DNA of 47,982 bases from Rhizobiales bacterium 32-66-11 (GTDB lineage: Bacteria > Pseudomonadota > Alphaproteobacteria > Rhizobiales > Xanthobacteraceae): NCBI GenBank assembly GCA_002304505.1, contig NCEH01000055.1:1-47982 (forward strand), written 5' to 3'. Of the stretch, positions 26,745 to 35,959 are shown in pieces. Position 1 is the stretch's first letter; each line of letters starts with the position of its first letter. The notes below the pieces were generated by a model. It saw only the letters and a list, made by a program, of their open reading frames with translations, was not told where the DNA came from and made no database searches. The position numbers and the translations under genes are program-made.

Positions 26745-27272
26745 TTAGCTGCGGCGCAGCAGCGCGGCGCGCGATTCGGTGTTCACCACCACCGCGCCGA
26801 CGAGGAAATCATGCAGCAGCCGGCGGCGATTATTGAACAATGCCACCAGCAGGACGAACGGCGTCAAGACGCTCACCGAGACCCAGAACGCGACCGCGTG
26901 CACCCCGCCGAGCACCGCATAGGCCGGCGCGCCGTACCAGGTGCGCATTTCCAACTCCATCAGCCGCATGCCGAGCGTGGCCGAGGCGGGCGAGCCCAGG
27001 GTCAACGCATTATAGCAGATGGCCCAGATCACGAATGCCGGACCCAGAAGCGGAAACAGCATCCAGCCCAGGCTCAACGTGAAGATGCCGAACACGAAGA
27101 TGAAGACGGCCAGCAGAACGATCGGGCCGATGATCATCGTCGCGTCCACGGCGAAGGCCACAAGGCGGCGCGAGAGCACACCTTCGAAATATTCCGGCTG
27201 GGTCACCGGGTCGAAGGCATGCGGGCGCGTGGAATCCGAGTAAGAACGGCTGCCGCCGGGCGTGTATGTCAT
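26745..27272 (-). CDS. RDD-family membrane protein
   Basis: 175 residues. The start at 27272 is chosen because GGAGCG lies about 8 bases upstream; another Met lies five codons earlier. A soluble N-terminal part (about 1-40) with Ser, Tyr and Pro is followed by [19 protein letters not shown], the RDD motif region with conserved Arg and Asp, and three to four membrane helices to about residue 155. [19 protein letters not shown] resembles the second conserved RDD stretch. Family function is not established; transport or sodium-proton exchange has been suggested for some members. The gene diverges from ggt and lies upstream of bpt on the same strand (82 bases), so the two might form an operon. 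Confidence 0.88.
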   Translation of the reverse strand: MTYTPGGSRSYSDSTRPHAFDPVTQPEYFEGVLSRRLVAFAVDATMIIGPIVLLAVFIFVFGIFTLSLGWMLFPLLGPAFVIWAICYNALTLGSPASATLGMRLMELEMRTWYGAPAYAVLGGVHAVAFWVSVSVLTPFVLLVALFNNRRRLLHDFLVGAVVVNTESRAALLRRS

Positions 27273-27294
27273 CTCATTTCGCTCCATGCGCAAT

Positions 27295-27314
27295 AAGGTG
27301 GTGTGCCTCACCTT
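27295..27314. promoter_or_regulatory. Inverted repeat in the RDD gene leader
   Basis: AAGGTG and CACCTT are separated by 8 bases, about 23 bases upstream of the RDD protein start and within the region divergent from ggt. It could be an operator or a small leader hairpin; support is symmetry and position only. Confidence 0.22.
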
Positions 27315-27464
27315 GGGGCGCAAGAACCGGCCGTGGGGTGCAGGCCTCGCCCTGAATGCGCGCCCCGCATTTTGGCAAACCCCGCCGGCGCCGCCACGCC
27401 CTCGCCCATGTGGCGTCGGACAAGGGCGGCGCACGCGTGATCTTCTCTCAGGACCATATTGCCC

Positions 27465-29234
27465 ATGGATGTTTTCGCCGCCGCCCGTCGTGCCACTTTG
27501 ATCATGCTTCTCCTGCTCGGCCCGACCTGCGAGGCCCTCGCCATTTCCCCCCGGCCGGTGGAGGGGCAGCGCGGCATGGTGGTGAGCGAACAGGCCATCG
27601 CGGCGAGGGTGGGCGCCGATATCCTGCGGCGCGGCGGCAATGCGGTGGATGCGGCGGTGGCGGTGGGATATGCGCTGGCCGTGGTGCATCCGTGCTGCGG
27701 CAATCTCGGCGGCGGCGGCTACATGGTGGTGCGGCTCGCCGACGGCACCGCAACCTTCATCGATTTCCGCGAGGTCGCGCCGGGCGCGGCCACCCCCGGC
27801 ATGTTCCTGGATGGTGACGGCAATCTGGTTCCGGACGCCAGCCTGAAGGGGTGGCGTGCCGTGGCCGTGCCGGGATCGGTGCTGGGCCTCGATACCGCGC
27901 TGGAGCGTTTCGGCACCATGTCGCGGACCCAGGTGATGGCGCCGGCGATCGCCCTGGCGCGGGAAGGCTATGTGCTGTCCGCCGGGGACGCGGCCATCCT
28001 CGCCACCGGTACGGAGGCGTTCCGCGCCGATCCCACCCTCGCCGCGATTTTCCTGAAGGATGGCGCGGCGCTCAAGACCGGCGACCGTCTGGTGCAGAGC
28101 GACCTTGCCTCGACCCTTTCGGCGATCGCGGCCGGCGGTCCTGCCGCTTTCTACCGCGGCGAGATTCCCCGGCGCATCGTGGCCGCGAGCACGGCGGGCG
28201 GCGGCCTGCTGAGCGCGCAGGATTTCGCCGCCTATGCAGTGCGCGTGGGGGAGCCGCTGCGCTGCACCTATCGCGGCTATGACATTCTCACCGCAGCACC
28301 CTCCAGCGCTGGCGGCACGGCCATCTGCGAGATCCTGAACATCCTTGAAGGCTATTCCCTGTCCTCGTCCGGCGCGGGTGCGGCGGAGACGGTGCACGTC
28401 ATGGCCGAAGCGATGCGGCAGGCGTTCATCGACCGCAATTCCGCGCTCATCGATCCCGCGTTCGGCGCCAATCCGCTGGAGCGGCTGCTGTCCAAGGATT
28501 ATGCGGTGGCGATCCGGGCGCGCATCGACCTTGCGCGCGCGGCTATCTCGACGCTGGACGATCCCTCGTCCGCGCCCCATGAGGGGACCGAGACGACCCA
28601 TTATTCCGTCGCCGACGCGGCCGGCAACACGGTTGCGGTGACCTATTCCCTCAACGCCTATTTCGGCGCGCGCGTCATGGCGCCCGGCACCGGCGTATTC
28701 CTGAACGACACGATGGACGACTTTACCACCAAGCCGGGCAATTCCAATGCGTTCGGCCTCGTCCAGGGCGCCCGCAACGCGATCGCGCCAGGCAAGCGGC
28801 CGCTCAGTTCCATGAGCCCGACCATCGTGGTGCGCGAGGGCAAGCCATATCTCGTCCTCGGCTCGCCGGGGGGATCGCGGATCATTTCCTCCGTGGTGCA
28901 GACGCTGGTGAACGTGATCGACCACGGCATGACGCTCCAGGAAGCGGTGGACGCGCCGCGCATCCATCACCAATGGCTGCCCGACGTGCTGTTCGCCGAG
29001 CCCTATGCCCTGTCGCCCGATACCATCCGCCTGCTGGTGGAAAAGGGTCATAAGGTGGTGGTGCAACGCCCGTGGAGCGCGGTGGAGGCAATCCAATTCC
29101 CGGACGCGGGCCCGGCCCAGGCGCAGCAGCCCGCCTTCGGCGCGGACACTCTGCGGCTCTGGAAGCCGAAGCCCGGCACGATGTTCGGCGCCAACGACAA
29201 CCGCCGCCCGGCGGGGGCAGCGGTGGCGCCGTAA
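27465..29234 (+). CDS. ggt: Gamma-glutamyltranspeptidase
   Basis: 589 residues; periplasmic N-terminal-nucleophile enzyme that hydrolyses or transfers the gamma-glutamyl group of glutathione. ATG 27465 is preceded by AGGA. A signal peptide lies at about 1-25 (LIMLLLLGPTCEALA). The large-subunit part has GGNAVDAAVAVGYAL and CCGNLGGGGYMVV. The autoprocessing site is before the second Thr in GTETTHYSVAD, giving the small subunit with the catalytic Thr; NTVAVTYSLNAYFGARV, GTGVFLNDTMDDF, KRPLSSMSPTIV and LGSPGGSRI follow. All residues expected for activity are present. The C-terminal 60 residues, rich in Pro and Ala, are less conserved. It converges on an unknown gene with 41 bases between. Confidence 0.96.
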   Translation: MDVFAAARRATLIMLLLLGPTCEALAISPRPVEGQRGMVVSEQAIAARVGADILRRGGNAVDAAVAVGYALAVVHPCCGNLGGGGYMVVRLADGTATFIDFREVAPGAATPGMFLDGDGNLVPDASLKGWRAVAVPGSVLGLDTALERFGTMSRTQVMAPAIALAREGYVLSAGDAAILATGTEAFRADPTLAAIFLKDGAALKTGDRLVQSDLASTLSAIAAGGPAAFYRGEIPRRIVAASTAGGGLLSAQDFAAYAVRVGEPLRCTYRGYDILTAAPSSAGGTAICEILNILEGYSLSSSGAGAAETVHVMAEAMRQAFIDRNSALIDPAFGANPLERLLSKDYAVAIRARIDLARAAISTLDDPSSAPHEGTETTHYSVADAAGNTVAVTYSLNAYFGARVMAPGTGVFLNDTMDDFTTKPGNSNAFGLVQGARNAIAPGKRPLSSMSPTIVVREGKPYLVLGSPGGSRIISSVVQTLVNVIDHGMTLQEAVDAPRIHHQWLPDVLFAEPYALSPDTIRLLVEKGHKVVVQRPWSAVEAIQFPDAGPAQAQQPAFGADTLRLWKPKPGTMFGANDNRRPAGAAVAP

Positions 29235-29248
29235 CGCGTCGCATTGTT

Positions 29249-29291
29249 TCAGCGCATGTCGCGTTTTGATGCGCCTCAGCGCATGTCGCGT
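29249..29291. repeat. 16-bp direct repeat, one copy at a gene's stop codon
   Basis: TCAGCGCATGTCGCGT occurs at 29249-29264 and again at 29276-29291, 27 bases apart, with no mismatch. The second copy begins with the stop codon and last codons (Arg-Asp-Met-Arg) of the minus-strand unknown gene; the first copy repeats that end downstream of the stop. It fills the gap between the convergent ends of ggt and that gene. Confidence 0.9.
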
Positions 29292-29953
29292 GCGATGCGG
29301 GCGGTAAGATCGGCCTGGGTCGCTTGCTCGCGGGCAATAGCTAGACCCACTTGAGCCTTGATTTCCCGGAGTCCGTCGAGGGCTTCGGCGATTAATTGCT
29401 CGGTGTCCCGCTGCTCCGCCTCGCGCGCTTTCTCGTCGCCGGGCAAGTCATCGAGCCGGGCAAAGGCCGTTCGCAGCTTCAGCAATTCCTTCGCCAGATG
29501 CCACGCCAGGAAGGTGCGGGCAGACGGGGCGAAGTTCAGACTCTGCAGCATGCCGTGCTTCTGTAGGCATCGGAGGACCTCGATATTGGGATAGGCGCAG
29601 ACCGGATCGGCGGCGCCAAAACCGGACAGCCAGTCGTCGACGATGGACTGAAGAAAGTTCAGCCCGTAGAGCGCTTCGGCCGAGGCGTCGCGACGTTCGT
29701 GCAGGAAGGCAATTTCGCCTTTTTTGATCTGTCCCTGCACTCCGAGCCAGGCGATCCAGCCGGCGAAGATGGTGCCGGCGGCGCCCAGCAGGCCGCCGGC
29801 CAGGTCGCCATATTGGCGCAGATAGCAGCCGACCCCGCCGGCGGGCAGGTCGAAATCGCACAGATGCGCCTTGTCGTCGGCGAGGTGCAGCAGCAGCCCC
29901 ACCGAGACCGTGAGCAGCAACAGCACCAGCAGGGTCTGAAAGAGCGGCTTCAT
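29276..29953 (-). CDS. Membrane-anchored protein of unknown function
   Basis: 225 residues, no family recognised. A first membrane helix is at about 4-24 (FQTLLVLLLLTVSVGLLLHL); a second hydrophobic segment at about 48-72 (DLAGGLLGAAGTIFAGWIAW) follows a short loop with two cysteines (HLCDFD and VGCYL). The remaining 150 residues are soluble, mostly helical: LHERRDASAEALYGLNFLQS, a central part with PVCAYPNIEVL, and a charged C-terminal helix (about 170-225) likely to form a coiled coil. This topology, with a periplasmic loop and a cytoplasmic helical domain, is seen in many small Hyphomicrobiales membrane proteins. No ribosome binding site is obvious. It lies 63 bases downstream of ilvA on the same strand. 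Confidence 0.75.
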   Translation of the reverse strand: MKPLFQTLLVLLLLTVSVGLLLHLADDKAHLCDFDLPAGGVGCYLRQYGDLAGGLLGAAGTIFAGWIAWLGVQGQIKKGEIAFLHERRDASAEALYGLNFLQSIVDDWLSGFGAADPVCAYPNIEVLRCLQKHGMLQSLNFAPSARTFLAWHLAKELLKLRTAFARLDDLPGDEKAREAEQRDTEQLIAEALDGLREIKAQVGLAIAREQATQADLTARIARDMR

Positions 29954-30016
29954 GGGGCGAGCATGAGGGGATGGGGCACGGCTTGTCGAGGGCGCGCAGC
30001 CGGATTCAGGCGCGGC

Positions 30017-31276
30017 TCACCATTCGGTGCCGCCGGCGCCCAGCCGCTCCACTGGCAGGCCCTCGGCCTCCAGCGCGCGCTGGATCTTCTGCGCATGCTG
30101 GGCGTCGCGGGTCTCCACCGTCAGGTCGAGCCGCGTGCCCTTGGCCGGAACATCCAGGAAGGTGCGGCGGTGGTGCACTTCCAGGATGTTGGCGCCGAGC
30201 TGGCCCAGCAGCGTGGTGATCATGCCGAGCATGCCCGGCCGGTCCAATATGGTCAGCCGGAACGAGACGATGCGCTGCTCGCGCTCCAGTTCGCGCACCA
30301 GGATGCTGGCCAGCACCCGCGGGTCGATATTGCCGCCGCAGAGGATGAGGCCCACTGTCTTGCCCTTGAAGCGCTGCTGATCGCTAAGCATGGCGGCGAG
30401 GCCGGCGGCGCCGGCGCCTTCGGCCAGCACCTTCTGGGTGGTCAAAAGGGCGTTGACCGCCTGCTCCAGACGCGTCTCCTCCACCAGCACGATATCGGAC
30501 ACGAGCCGGCGGATGATCGCGGCGGTCATGGTGCCGACGTTGCGCACCGCGATGCCTTCCGCCAGCGTCGGGCCGCCGCAGGGCCGGGCGATGCCCTTCA
30601 GCGCCGACCACATGGCGGGATAGAGCGCGGCTTCGACGCCAATCACCTCGGTGGCGGGCGACAGGCCCTTGGCGGCCAGCGCCACGCCGGAGATCAGCCC
30701 GCCGCCGCCGATCGGCACGACGAGCTGGTCGAAGGCCGGCCCGTCCTCGATCATCTCGAGGCCGACGGAGCCCTGGCCGGCGATCACGTCCCTGTCCTCG
30801 TACGGGTGGACGAACACGCGGCCTTCCTCCGCCGCGATGCGCAGGGCTTCCAGCTCGGCATCGCCCACGCCTTCGCCGTGCAGCACCACGCGGGCGCCGA
30901 ACGCTTCGGTGGCGGCGATCTTCACCTGCGGCGTGTTCTCGGGCATCACGATGGTGGTGGAGATGCCGAGCCGCGTGCCGTGATAGGCGACCGCCTGGGC
31001 ATGGTTGCCTGCCGACATGGCGATGACGCCGCGCCTGGCCTCCTCGGGCGTGAGGCGGGAGAGCTTCACCACCGCGCCGCGCTCCTTGAACGAGGCGGTC
31101 ATCTGGAATGTCTCGTACTTCACCCAGACGTCGGCGCCGGTGAGCGCGGAGAGGCGCGGAGCGCGCAGGGTCGGGGTCCGCACCACGGCAGCGTCCACGA
31201 TGCTTCGCGCCGCCAGCAGGTCCGCGAGGGTGACGGGCAGGGGCGCAAGGTCGGTTGGGAGCGCGTCGGCGCGCAT
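30017..31276 (-). CDS. ilvA: Threonine ammonia-lyase with ACT domain
   Basis: 419 residues; deaminates threonine to 2-oxobutanoate, the first step towards isoleucine. The start at 31276 has a GAGGA site; the open frame upstream is non-conserved. The PLP lysine lies in TASFKERGA, followed by AMSAGNHAQAVAYHG and the phosphate-binding VPIGGGGLISG. The C-terminal 85 residues form one ACT domain (FRLTILDRPGMLGMITTLL), unlike the two-domain regulatory part of E. coli IlvA, and like enzymes of the shorter TdcB/IlvA group. Isoleucine feedback through the ACT domain is likely but not shown. It lies 140 bases downstream of hemB. Confidence 0.93.
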   Translation of the reverse strand: MRADALPTDLAPLPVTLADLLAARSIVDAAVVRTPTLRAPRLSALTGADVWVKYETFQMTASFKERGAVVKLSRLTPEEARRGVIAMSAGNHAQAVAYHGTRLGISTTIVMPENTPQVKIAATEAFGARVVLHGEGVGDAELEALRIAAEEGRVFVHPYEDRDVIAGQGSVGLEMIEDGPAFDQLVVPIGGGGLISGVALAAKGLSPATEVIGVEAALYPAMWSALKGIARPCGGPTLAEGIAVRNVGTMTAAIIRRLVSDIVLVEETRLEQAVNALLTTQKVLAEGAGAAGLAAMLSDQQRFKGKTVGLILCGGNIDPRVLASILVRELEREQRIVSFRLTILDRPGMLGMITTLLGQLGANILEVHHRRTFLDVPAKGTRLDLTVETRDAQHAQKIQRALEAEGLPVERLGAGGTEW

Positions 31277-31416
31277 GGGCGATCCTCGAAAACGGGCCTT
31301 CGGCCGGACGCGCGCGGCGCCCGACGCGACCTTTTCACCAAACGCGGGCGGCGCGCCACCCGTCAAGGGCGCTGCCGGCCGGTCCGCTCCGGCCCGACGG
31401 GAGCGTCGGCGGAGCC

Positions 31417-32514
<1,098 letters not shown>

Positions 32515-32685
32515 TTATAGGCCTAGATCCGCGCGAGGGCGAGACGATGGCGAGCGGCGGGGTGACGCGCATCCCGGGCATCTCTGTTCGTGCCCCTGCG
32601 TTGACGCGCGCGGGCGCGCCGTCTAACCCTCGCGGGGCCTGATCCGGCGGGCGCGCGCCCGCATCATCTCTCCTAAGGAGCCGCC

Positions 32686-33756
32686 GTGAGCACCGAGCCA
32701 GACGTCCTGCTGGAGCGCCGGGGGGAAGCCGGCGTCATCACCTTGAACCGTCCGAAGGCCCTCAACGCGCTGAACCACACCATGGTGCGCGCGATCCACC
32801 CCCAGATGAAGGCCTGGGCCCAAGACCCGGGCGTGACGCGCGTCATCATCAAGGCGGCGGGTGAGAAGGCGTTCTGCGCCGGCGGCGACATCCGCGCCAT
32901 CTATGAGCACGGGCGCGTCGGACAGGTGGACGATGCGCTGCGCTTCTGGTTCGAGGAATATCAGCTCAATCATTATATCGGCACCTATCCCAAGCCCTAT
33001 GTGGCGCTGATCGACGGCATCTGCATGGGCGGGGGATTCGGCCTCTCCGCCCATGGCCCGTATCGGGTGGCGGGGGAACGCTATCTGTTTGCCATGCCGG
33101 AAGTGGCCATCGGCTTGTTTCCCGATGTGGGCGGCACCCATGTGTTGCCGCGCCTGCCGGACGCGAAGGGCGTGTATCTCGCTTTGACCGGCGCGCGCAT
33201 CAAGGCGGCGGACGCGCTCTCTGCCGGCCTTGCCACGCATTTCGTTCCCTCGGCCGGCTTTCCGGCGCTGGAGGAAGCGCTTGTTGCCGGCGGTGACGTG
33301 GCGGCGACCTTGGCGGCCCATGCGGCCAATCCCGGCCCGGCGCCCCTCGATCGGCACAAGGCCGTGATCGCCGATGCCTTCGGCCGGCCGGACATTTGGG
33401 CGATCCTCGGGCGGCTGGACGAGATCGGCGCGGGCACGGGAGAGGATGCGGCCTTCGCCCGCGACAGCGCCGCGACCGTCCGCGCCAAGTGCCCGACCTC
33501 GGTCGCCATCGCCATGGAGCAGATGCGGCGCGGGCCCGCGCTGGACCTCGCGGAATGTCTTGTCGCCGAATATCGGGTGGTGAACCGGGTGGCGCGCGGC
33601 CACGATTTCTACGAAGGTGTGCGCGCGGTGATCGTCGACAAGGACAATGCCCCGCGCTGGGAACCGGCGCGCCTGGAAGATATAGATCCGGCCGTCATCG
33701 CCGGCCATTTCGCGCCCATCGACCATGAACTGACGCTCACGCCGGACCCTGCATGA
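32686..33756 (+). CDS. Enoyl-CoA hydratase/isomerase family, probable 3-hydroxyisobutyryl-CoA hydrolase
   Basis: 356 residues, crotonase fold. GTG start with an excellent TAAGGAG site 6 bases upstream. The CoA-binding oxyanion loops are FCAGGDIRAIYEHG and GICMGGGFGLSAHGP; the catalytic acidic pair is in MPEVAIGLFPDVGG. Length above 340 and the C-terminal block with MRRGPALDLAECLVAEYRV and DFYEGVRAVIVDKDNAPRW mark the subgroup that hydrolyses 3-hydroxyisobutyryl-CoA in valine breakdown, rather than plain enoyl-CoA hydratases of about 260 residues. The ATGA overlap with the next gene implies coupling to a small membrane protein. Confidence 0.92.
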   Translation: MSTEPDVLLERRGEAGVITLNRPKALNALNHTMVRAIHPQMKAWAQDPGVTRVIIKAAGEKAFCAGGDIRAIYEHGRVGQVDDALRFWFEEYQLNHYIGTYPKPYVALIDGICMGGGFGLSAHGPYRVAGERYLFAMPEVAIGLFPDVGGTHVLPRLPDAKGVYLALTGARIKAADALSAGLATHFVPSAGFPALEEALVAGGDVAATLAAHAANPGPAPLDRHKAVIADAFGRPDIWAILGRLDEIGAGTGEDAAFARDSAATVRAKCPTSVAIAMEQMRRGPALDLAECLVAEYRVVNRVARGHDFYEGVRAVIVDKDNAPRWEPARLEDIDPAVIAGHFAPIDHELTLTPDPA

Positions 33757-34184
33757 CCCATTATGATCCCATCGACGCCAGTGCCCGGGCCCATCTGGAG
33801 CGCCTCACACCCTGGCGGCGGCGGCTGGTGTTCTTCCTGCGGGCGGTGGCGCTCTTCCTGCTGGCGGAGGGCGTCTATCATTGGGCGATCATCTGCGGCA
33901 TCGGCGATGGCGCCACCAATTCCTTCGAGAGCCTGCCGCCGTCGGTCCAGGCGGCGATCATCTGGGCGGCGATCATCGACCCCATCGCCGGGGTTGGCTT
34001 GTGGCTCGGCGCCGGCTGGGCGGTGGTGCTGTGGCTGCTGGCGACCCTGAGCCAGGTGATCCTCGGCGCCTGGGCACCGGCGGGCATGGGGCGCCTGCTG
34101 ATCCTGACGCTGTTCGAGCTCGGGCTGGTGGTGGCTTATGCGGTGCTCTCCATCCGCGCCGCGCGGGAGAGCGACGAGGATTGA
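33753..34184 (+). CDS. Small four-helix membrane protein (DUF6163-like)
   Basis: 143 residues with four predicted membrane helices (about 26-48, 62-82, 86-106, 112-134), short loops and a charged C-terminus (RAARESDED). Its ATG overlaps the stop of the preceding hydrolase gene (ATGA), so the two are translationally coupled. Proteins of this kind are conserved in Hyphomicrobiales without known function; my assignment to DUF6163 is from memory of size and pattern. A perfect 9-bp hairpin follows 4 bases after the stop, before the O-methyltransferase gene. Confidence 0.85.
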   Translation: MTHYDPIDASARAHLERLTPWRRRLVFFLRAVALFLLAEGVYHWAIICGIGDGATNSFESLPPSVQAAIIWAAIIDPIAGVGLWLGAGWAVVLWLLATLSQVILGAWAPAGMGRLLILTLFELGLVVAYAVLSIRAARESDED

Positions 34185-34188
34185 GCAC

Positions 34189-34209
34189 CGCTTCGTGTTT
34201 CACGAAGCG
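34189..34209. other. Perfect 9-bp hairpin between two genes
   Basis: CGCTTCGTG and CACGAAGCG with a TTT loop, 4 bases after the stop of the small membrane protein and 27 bases before the start of the O-methyltransferase. No T-run follows, so it may be an attenuator or RNA-processing element rather than a terminator. Confidence 0.55.
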
Positions 34210-34236
34210 CGTATGAACCGGACCGGGGAGGGGCAT

Positions 34237-34926
34237 ATGAGCGACGCCGATCTCAACCAGCAGCGGTGGACCCGCGTCGATGATTATATCGTCAATGCGC
34301 TCGTGCCCGCCGATCCGGTGCTCGATGCGGTGCTGGAGGCGAGCGCCGCAGCCGGTCTTCCAGCGATAAATGTCTCGCCGGCGCAGGGGCAGATGCTGGC
34401 CCTGTTCGCACGCATGGTGAAGGCCCGGCGGATTCTCGAAATCGGCACGCTCGGCGGCTACAGCACCATCTGGCTTGCCCGCGCCCTGCCGGCGGACGGC
34501 AAGCTGGTGACGCTGGAGGCCGATGGCGATTATGCGCAGGTGGCGCGGGAGAATTTCCGGCGCGCCGGCCTTTCGCAGCAAATCGACCTGCGGGTCGGTC
34601 GCGCGCTCGACAGCTTGCCGACCCTGGAGGCCGACGCGATCGGGCCCTTTGACCTGATTTTCGTGGACGCCGACAAGCCGAGCAATCCCGATTATCTCGC
34701 TTGGGCGCTGCGCCTGTCGCGGCCGGGTACGCTGATCGTGTGGGACAATGTGATCCGCGACGGCGCGGTGGCGGATGCGGCCAGCGAAGACCCCCGCGTC
34801 CAGGGCGTGCGGCGCCTGTTCGACCTTGTGGCGGCCGATCCGCGCCTGACCTCGACGGCGATCCAGACCGTGGGCAGCAAGGGATATGACGGTTTCGCCC
34901 TGACCTTTGTAAGGGATCCCGCATAA
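34237..34926 (+). CDS. Class I SAM-dependent O-methyltransferase
   Basis: 229 residues, caffeoyl-CoA/catechol-O-methyltransferase-like family (O-methyltransferase family 3). Start ATG 34237 has a strong GGGGAGGGG site; a Met eight codons earlier is less likely. The SAM-binding region reads RRILEIGTLGGYSTIWLARA and KLVTLEADGDYA; the divalent-metal site is FVDADKPSNPDYLAW, with a second metal ligand in VWDNVIRDG. In bacteria such enzymes methylate small catechol-like or other hydroxylated compounds; the substrate is not predictable. The location after the hydrolase and membrane protein gives no further clue. Confidence 0.9.
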   Translation: MSDADLNQQRWTRVDDYIVNALVPADPVLDAVLEASAAAGLPAINVSPAQGQMLALFARMVKARRILEIGTLGGYSTIWLARALPADGKLVTLEADGDYAQVARENFRRAGLSQQIDLRVGRALDSLPTLEADAIGPFDLIFVDADKPSNPDYLAWALRLSRPGTLIVWDNVIRDGAVADAASEDPRVQGVRRLFDLVAADPRLTSTAIQTVGSKGYDGFALTFVRDPA

Positions 34927-34995
34927 GGCCGGGCGGCCGTGCGGGGAACCGCCGGCCATTGCGGAGGGTTTCTTCCGCGACGGAAGGAGGCGCCC

Positions 34996-35511
34996 ATGCC
35001 CCGCATCAAGACCCTCATCCTCGCCTGTCTCGCGCTATTGCTCGCTCCGGCTCTGGCGCAGGCTCAATTGACCGGCACGCTCTCCGGGCCGAAATTCGTC
35101 GAGGCGGCCGGGATTGCCGACCGGTTCGAGATCGAGGCGGGCCGTCTCGCGCTGGAAAAAAGCGAAAGCCCGCAAATCAAGATCTTCGCGACGCGATTGG
35201 TCGCGGATCACACGCACGCCCTGGCCGGGCTGAAGGCGGCGGCAGCCAAGGCCGATGGGCAGATCGTGGTGCCCACGGCCCTCGATGCCAAGCATGAAGT
35301 GAAAATCGAGCAGCTCAAGGCGGCCACCGGCGCGGATTTCGACACGCTGTTCGTCCAGATGCAGACCAGCGTGCATGATGCCGCGATCGGCATCTTCGCC
35401 AGCTTCGCCAAGGAGGGCGACCAGACGGCGCTGAAGGACTACGCAGCCCAGGCCCTGCCCATGCTCGAGCGTCATTTCGAGCAGGTCAAGCAGATCCAGA
35501 TCCGGACCTGA
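34996..35511 (+). CDS. Secreted DUF4142 protein
   Basis: 171 residues. The ATG at 34996 follows GGAAGGAGG and opens a signal peptide (MPRIKTLILACLALLLAPAL, cleaved after AQA). The mature part is a four-helix bundle of the DUF4142 family (FVEAAGIADRFEIEAGRLAL, IFATRLVADHTHALAGLKAA, LDTLFVQMQ-like and YAAQALPMLERHFEQVKQI). The two His positions, HTHA and RHFEQV, are the usual conserved ones. DUF4142 proteins are periplasmic and resemble ferritin-like helical bundles; stress-linked expression is seen in several, but function is not established. It stands alone and ends before a terminator-like hairpin. Confidence 0.9.
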   Translation: MPRIKTLILACLALLLAPALAQAQLTGTLSGPKFVEAAGIADRFEIEAGRLALEKSESPQIKIFATRLVADHTHALAGLKAAAAKADGQIVVPTALDAKHEVKIEQLKAATGADFDTLFVQMQTSVHDAAIGIFASFAKEGDQTALKDYAAQALPMLERHFEQVKQIQIRT

Positions 35512-35552
35512 GTACGATCGGGCTGCGTCCTCGCAAGCCGCAAAAGATTCAG

Positions 35553-35586
35553 GCGCGGCACCGGTGGGGCCCGTGCCGCGCTGTTT
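35553..35586 (+). terminator. Terminator after the DUF4142 gene
   Basis: GCGCGGCAC (35553-35561) and GTGCCGCGC (35573-35581) form a perfect 9-bp stem with an 11-base loop, followed by TGTTT. It starts 41 bases after the DUF4142 stop and ends 15 bases before the stop of the convergent 72-residue gene, so it could serve both. Confidence 0.65.
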
Positions 35587-35601
35587 CAGGGAAAGACTTT
35601 C

Positions 35602-35820
35602 TCAGTTCGAAGCGGATTTTTCCGTGAGGACAGCAAGCAAAGCGGTGGCGACTTCGCGCGTCACGCGCTTTTTATACTTGGAATGAACCATCTGGCCATT
35701 GTGGTAAACGTCATATTCCACATAGACCATGTCGCCGTCCCACCGCAGGATATTATCGGTCTGGGTGGTCTCGATGACGCCGAGGCCTTCGATGAACTGT
35801 TCACGCGGCTGCTTCAGCAT
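35602..35820 (-). CDS. 72-residue protein of unknown function
   Basis: A small acidic-to-neutral protein with no signal peptide or membrane segment. A GGGAGA site stands at the right distance upstream of its ATG. The middle reads TDNILRWDGDMVYVEYDVYH, a likely beta-strand run, then MVHSKYKKRVTREVATALL and a Ser-rich end. Codon use is unlike the surrounding GC-rich genes (several AT-ending codons), and the gene is short, so this may be a recently acquired or regulatory small protein. No family recognised. It lies downstream of an XRE regulator gene on the same strand, across a long palindrome. Confidence 0.65.
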   Translation of the reverse strand: MLKQPREQFIEGLGVIETTQTDNILRWDGDMVYVEYDVYHNGQMVHSKYKKRVTREVATALLAVLTEKSASN

Positions 35821-35881
35821 TTTTGTCTCCCAAACCCGCGCTCCGCCTCCAGAATGAAGGCAGTGCGTTCTTCATGCGCGC

Positions 35882-35917
35882 GCGGCCCGCTTTGAAAGAT
35901 AGACCATAGCGGGCCGC
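35882..35917. repeat. Perfect 10-bp inverted repeat with 16-base centre
   Basis: GCGGCCCGCT (35882-35891) and AGCGGGCCGC (35908-35917) flank an AT-rich 16-base centre, 62 bases upstream of the 72-residue gene and 43 bases beyond the stop of the XRE gene. The AT-rich centre could hold a -10 element for the minus strand, so it suits an operator. A second small hairpin, GGGCT-TTTT-AGCCC, lies at 35928-35941. Confidence 0.6.
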
Positions 35918-35959
35918 CGACAAGCGCGGGCTTTTTAGCCCTGGCCGGCGAAGAACGGG

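Noticed and set aside
27273..29096. Minus-strand open frame of about 600 codons upstream of and in frame with the RDD gene
   Set aside because: It is the shadow of ggt; the RDD domain begins only at 27272, where a good start and site exist.
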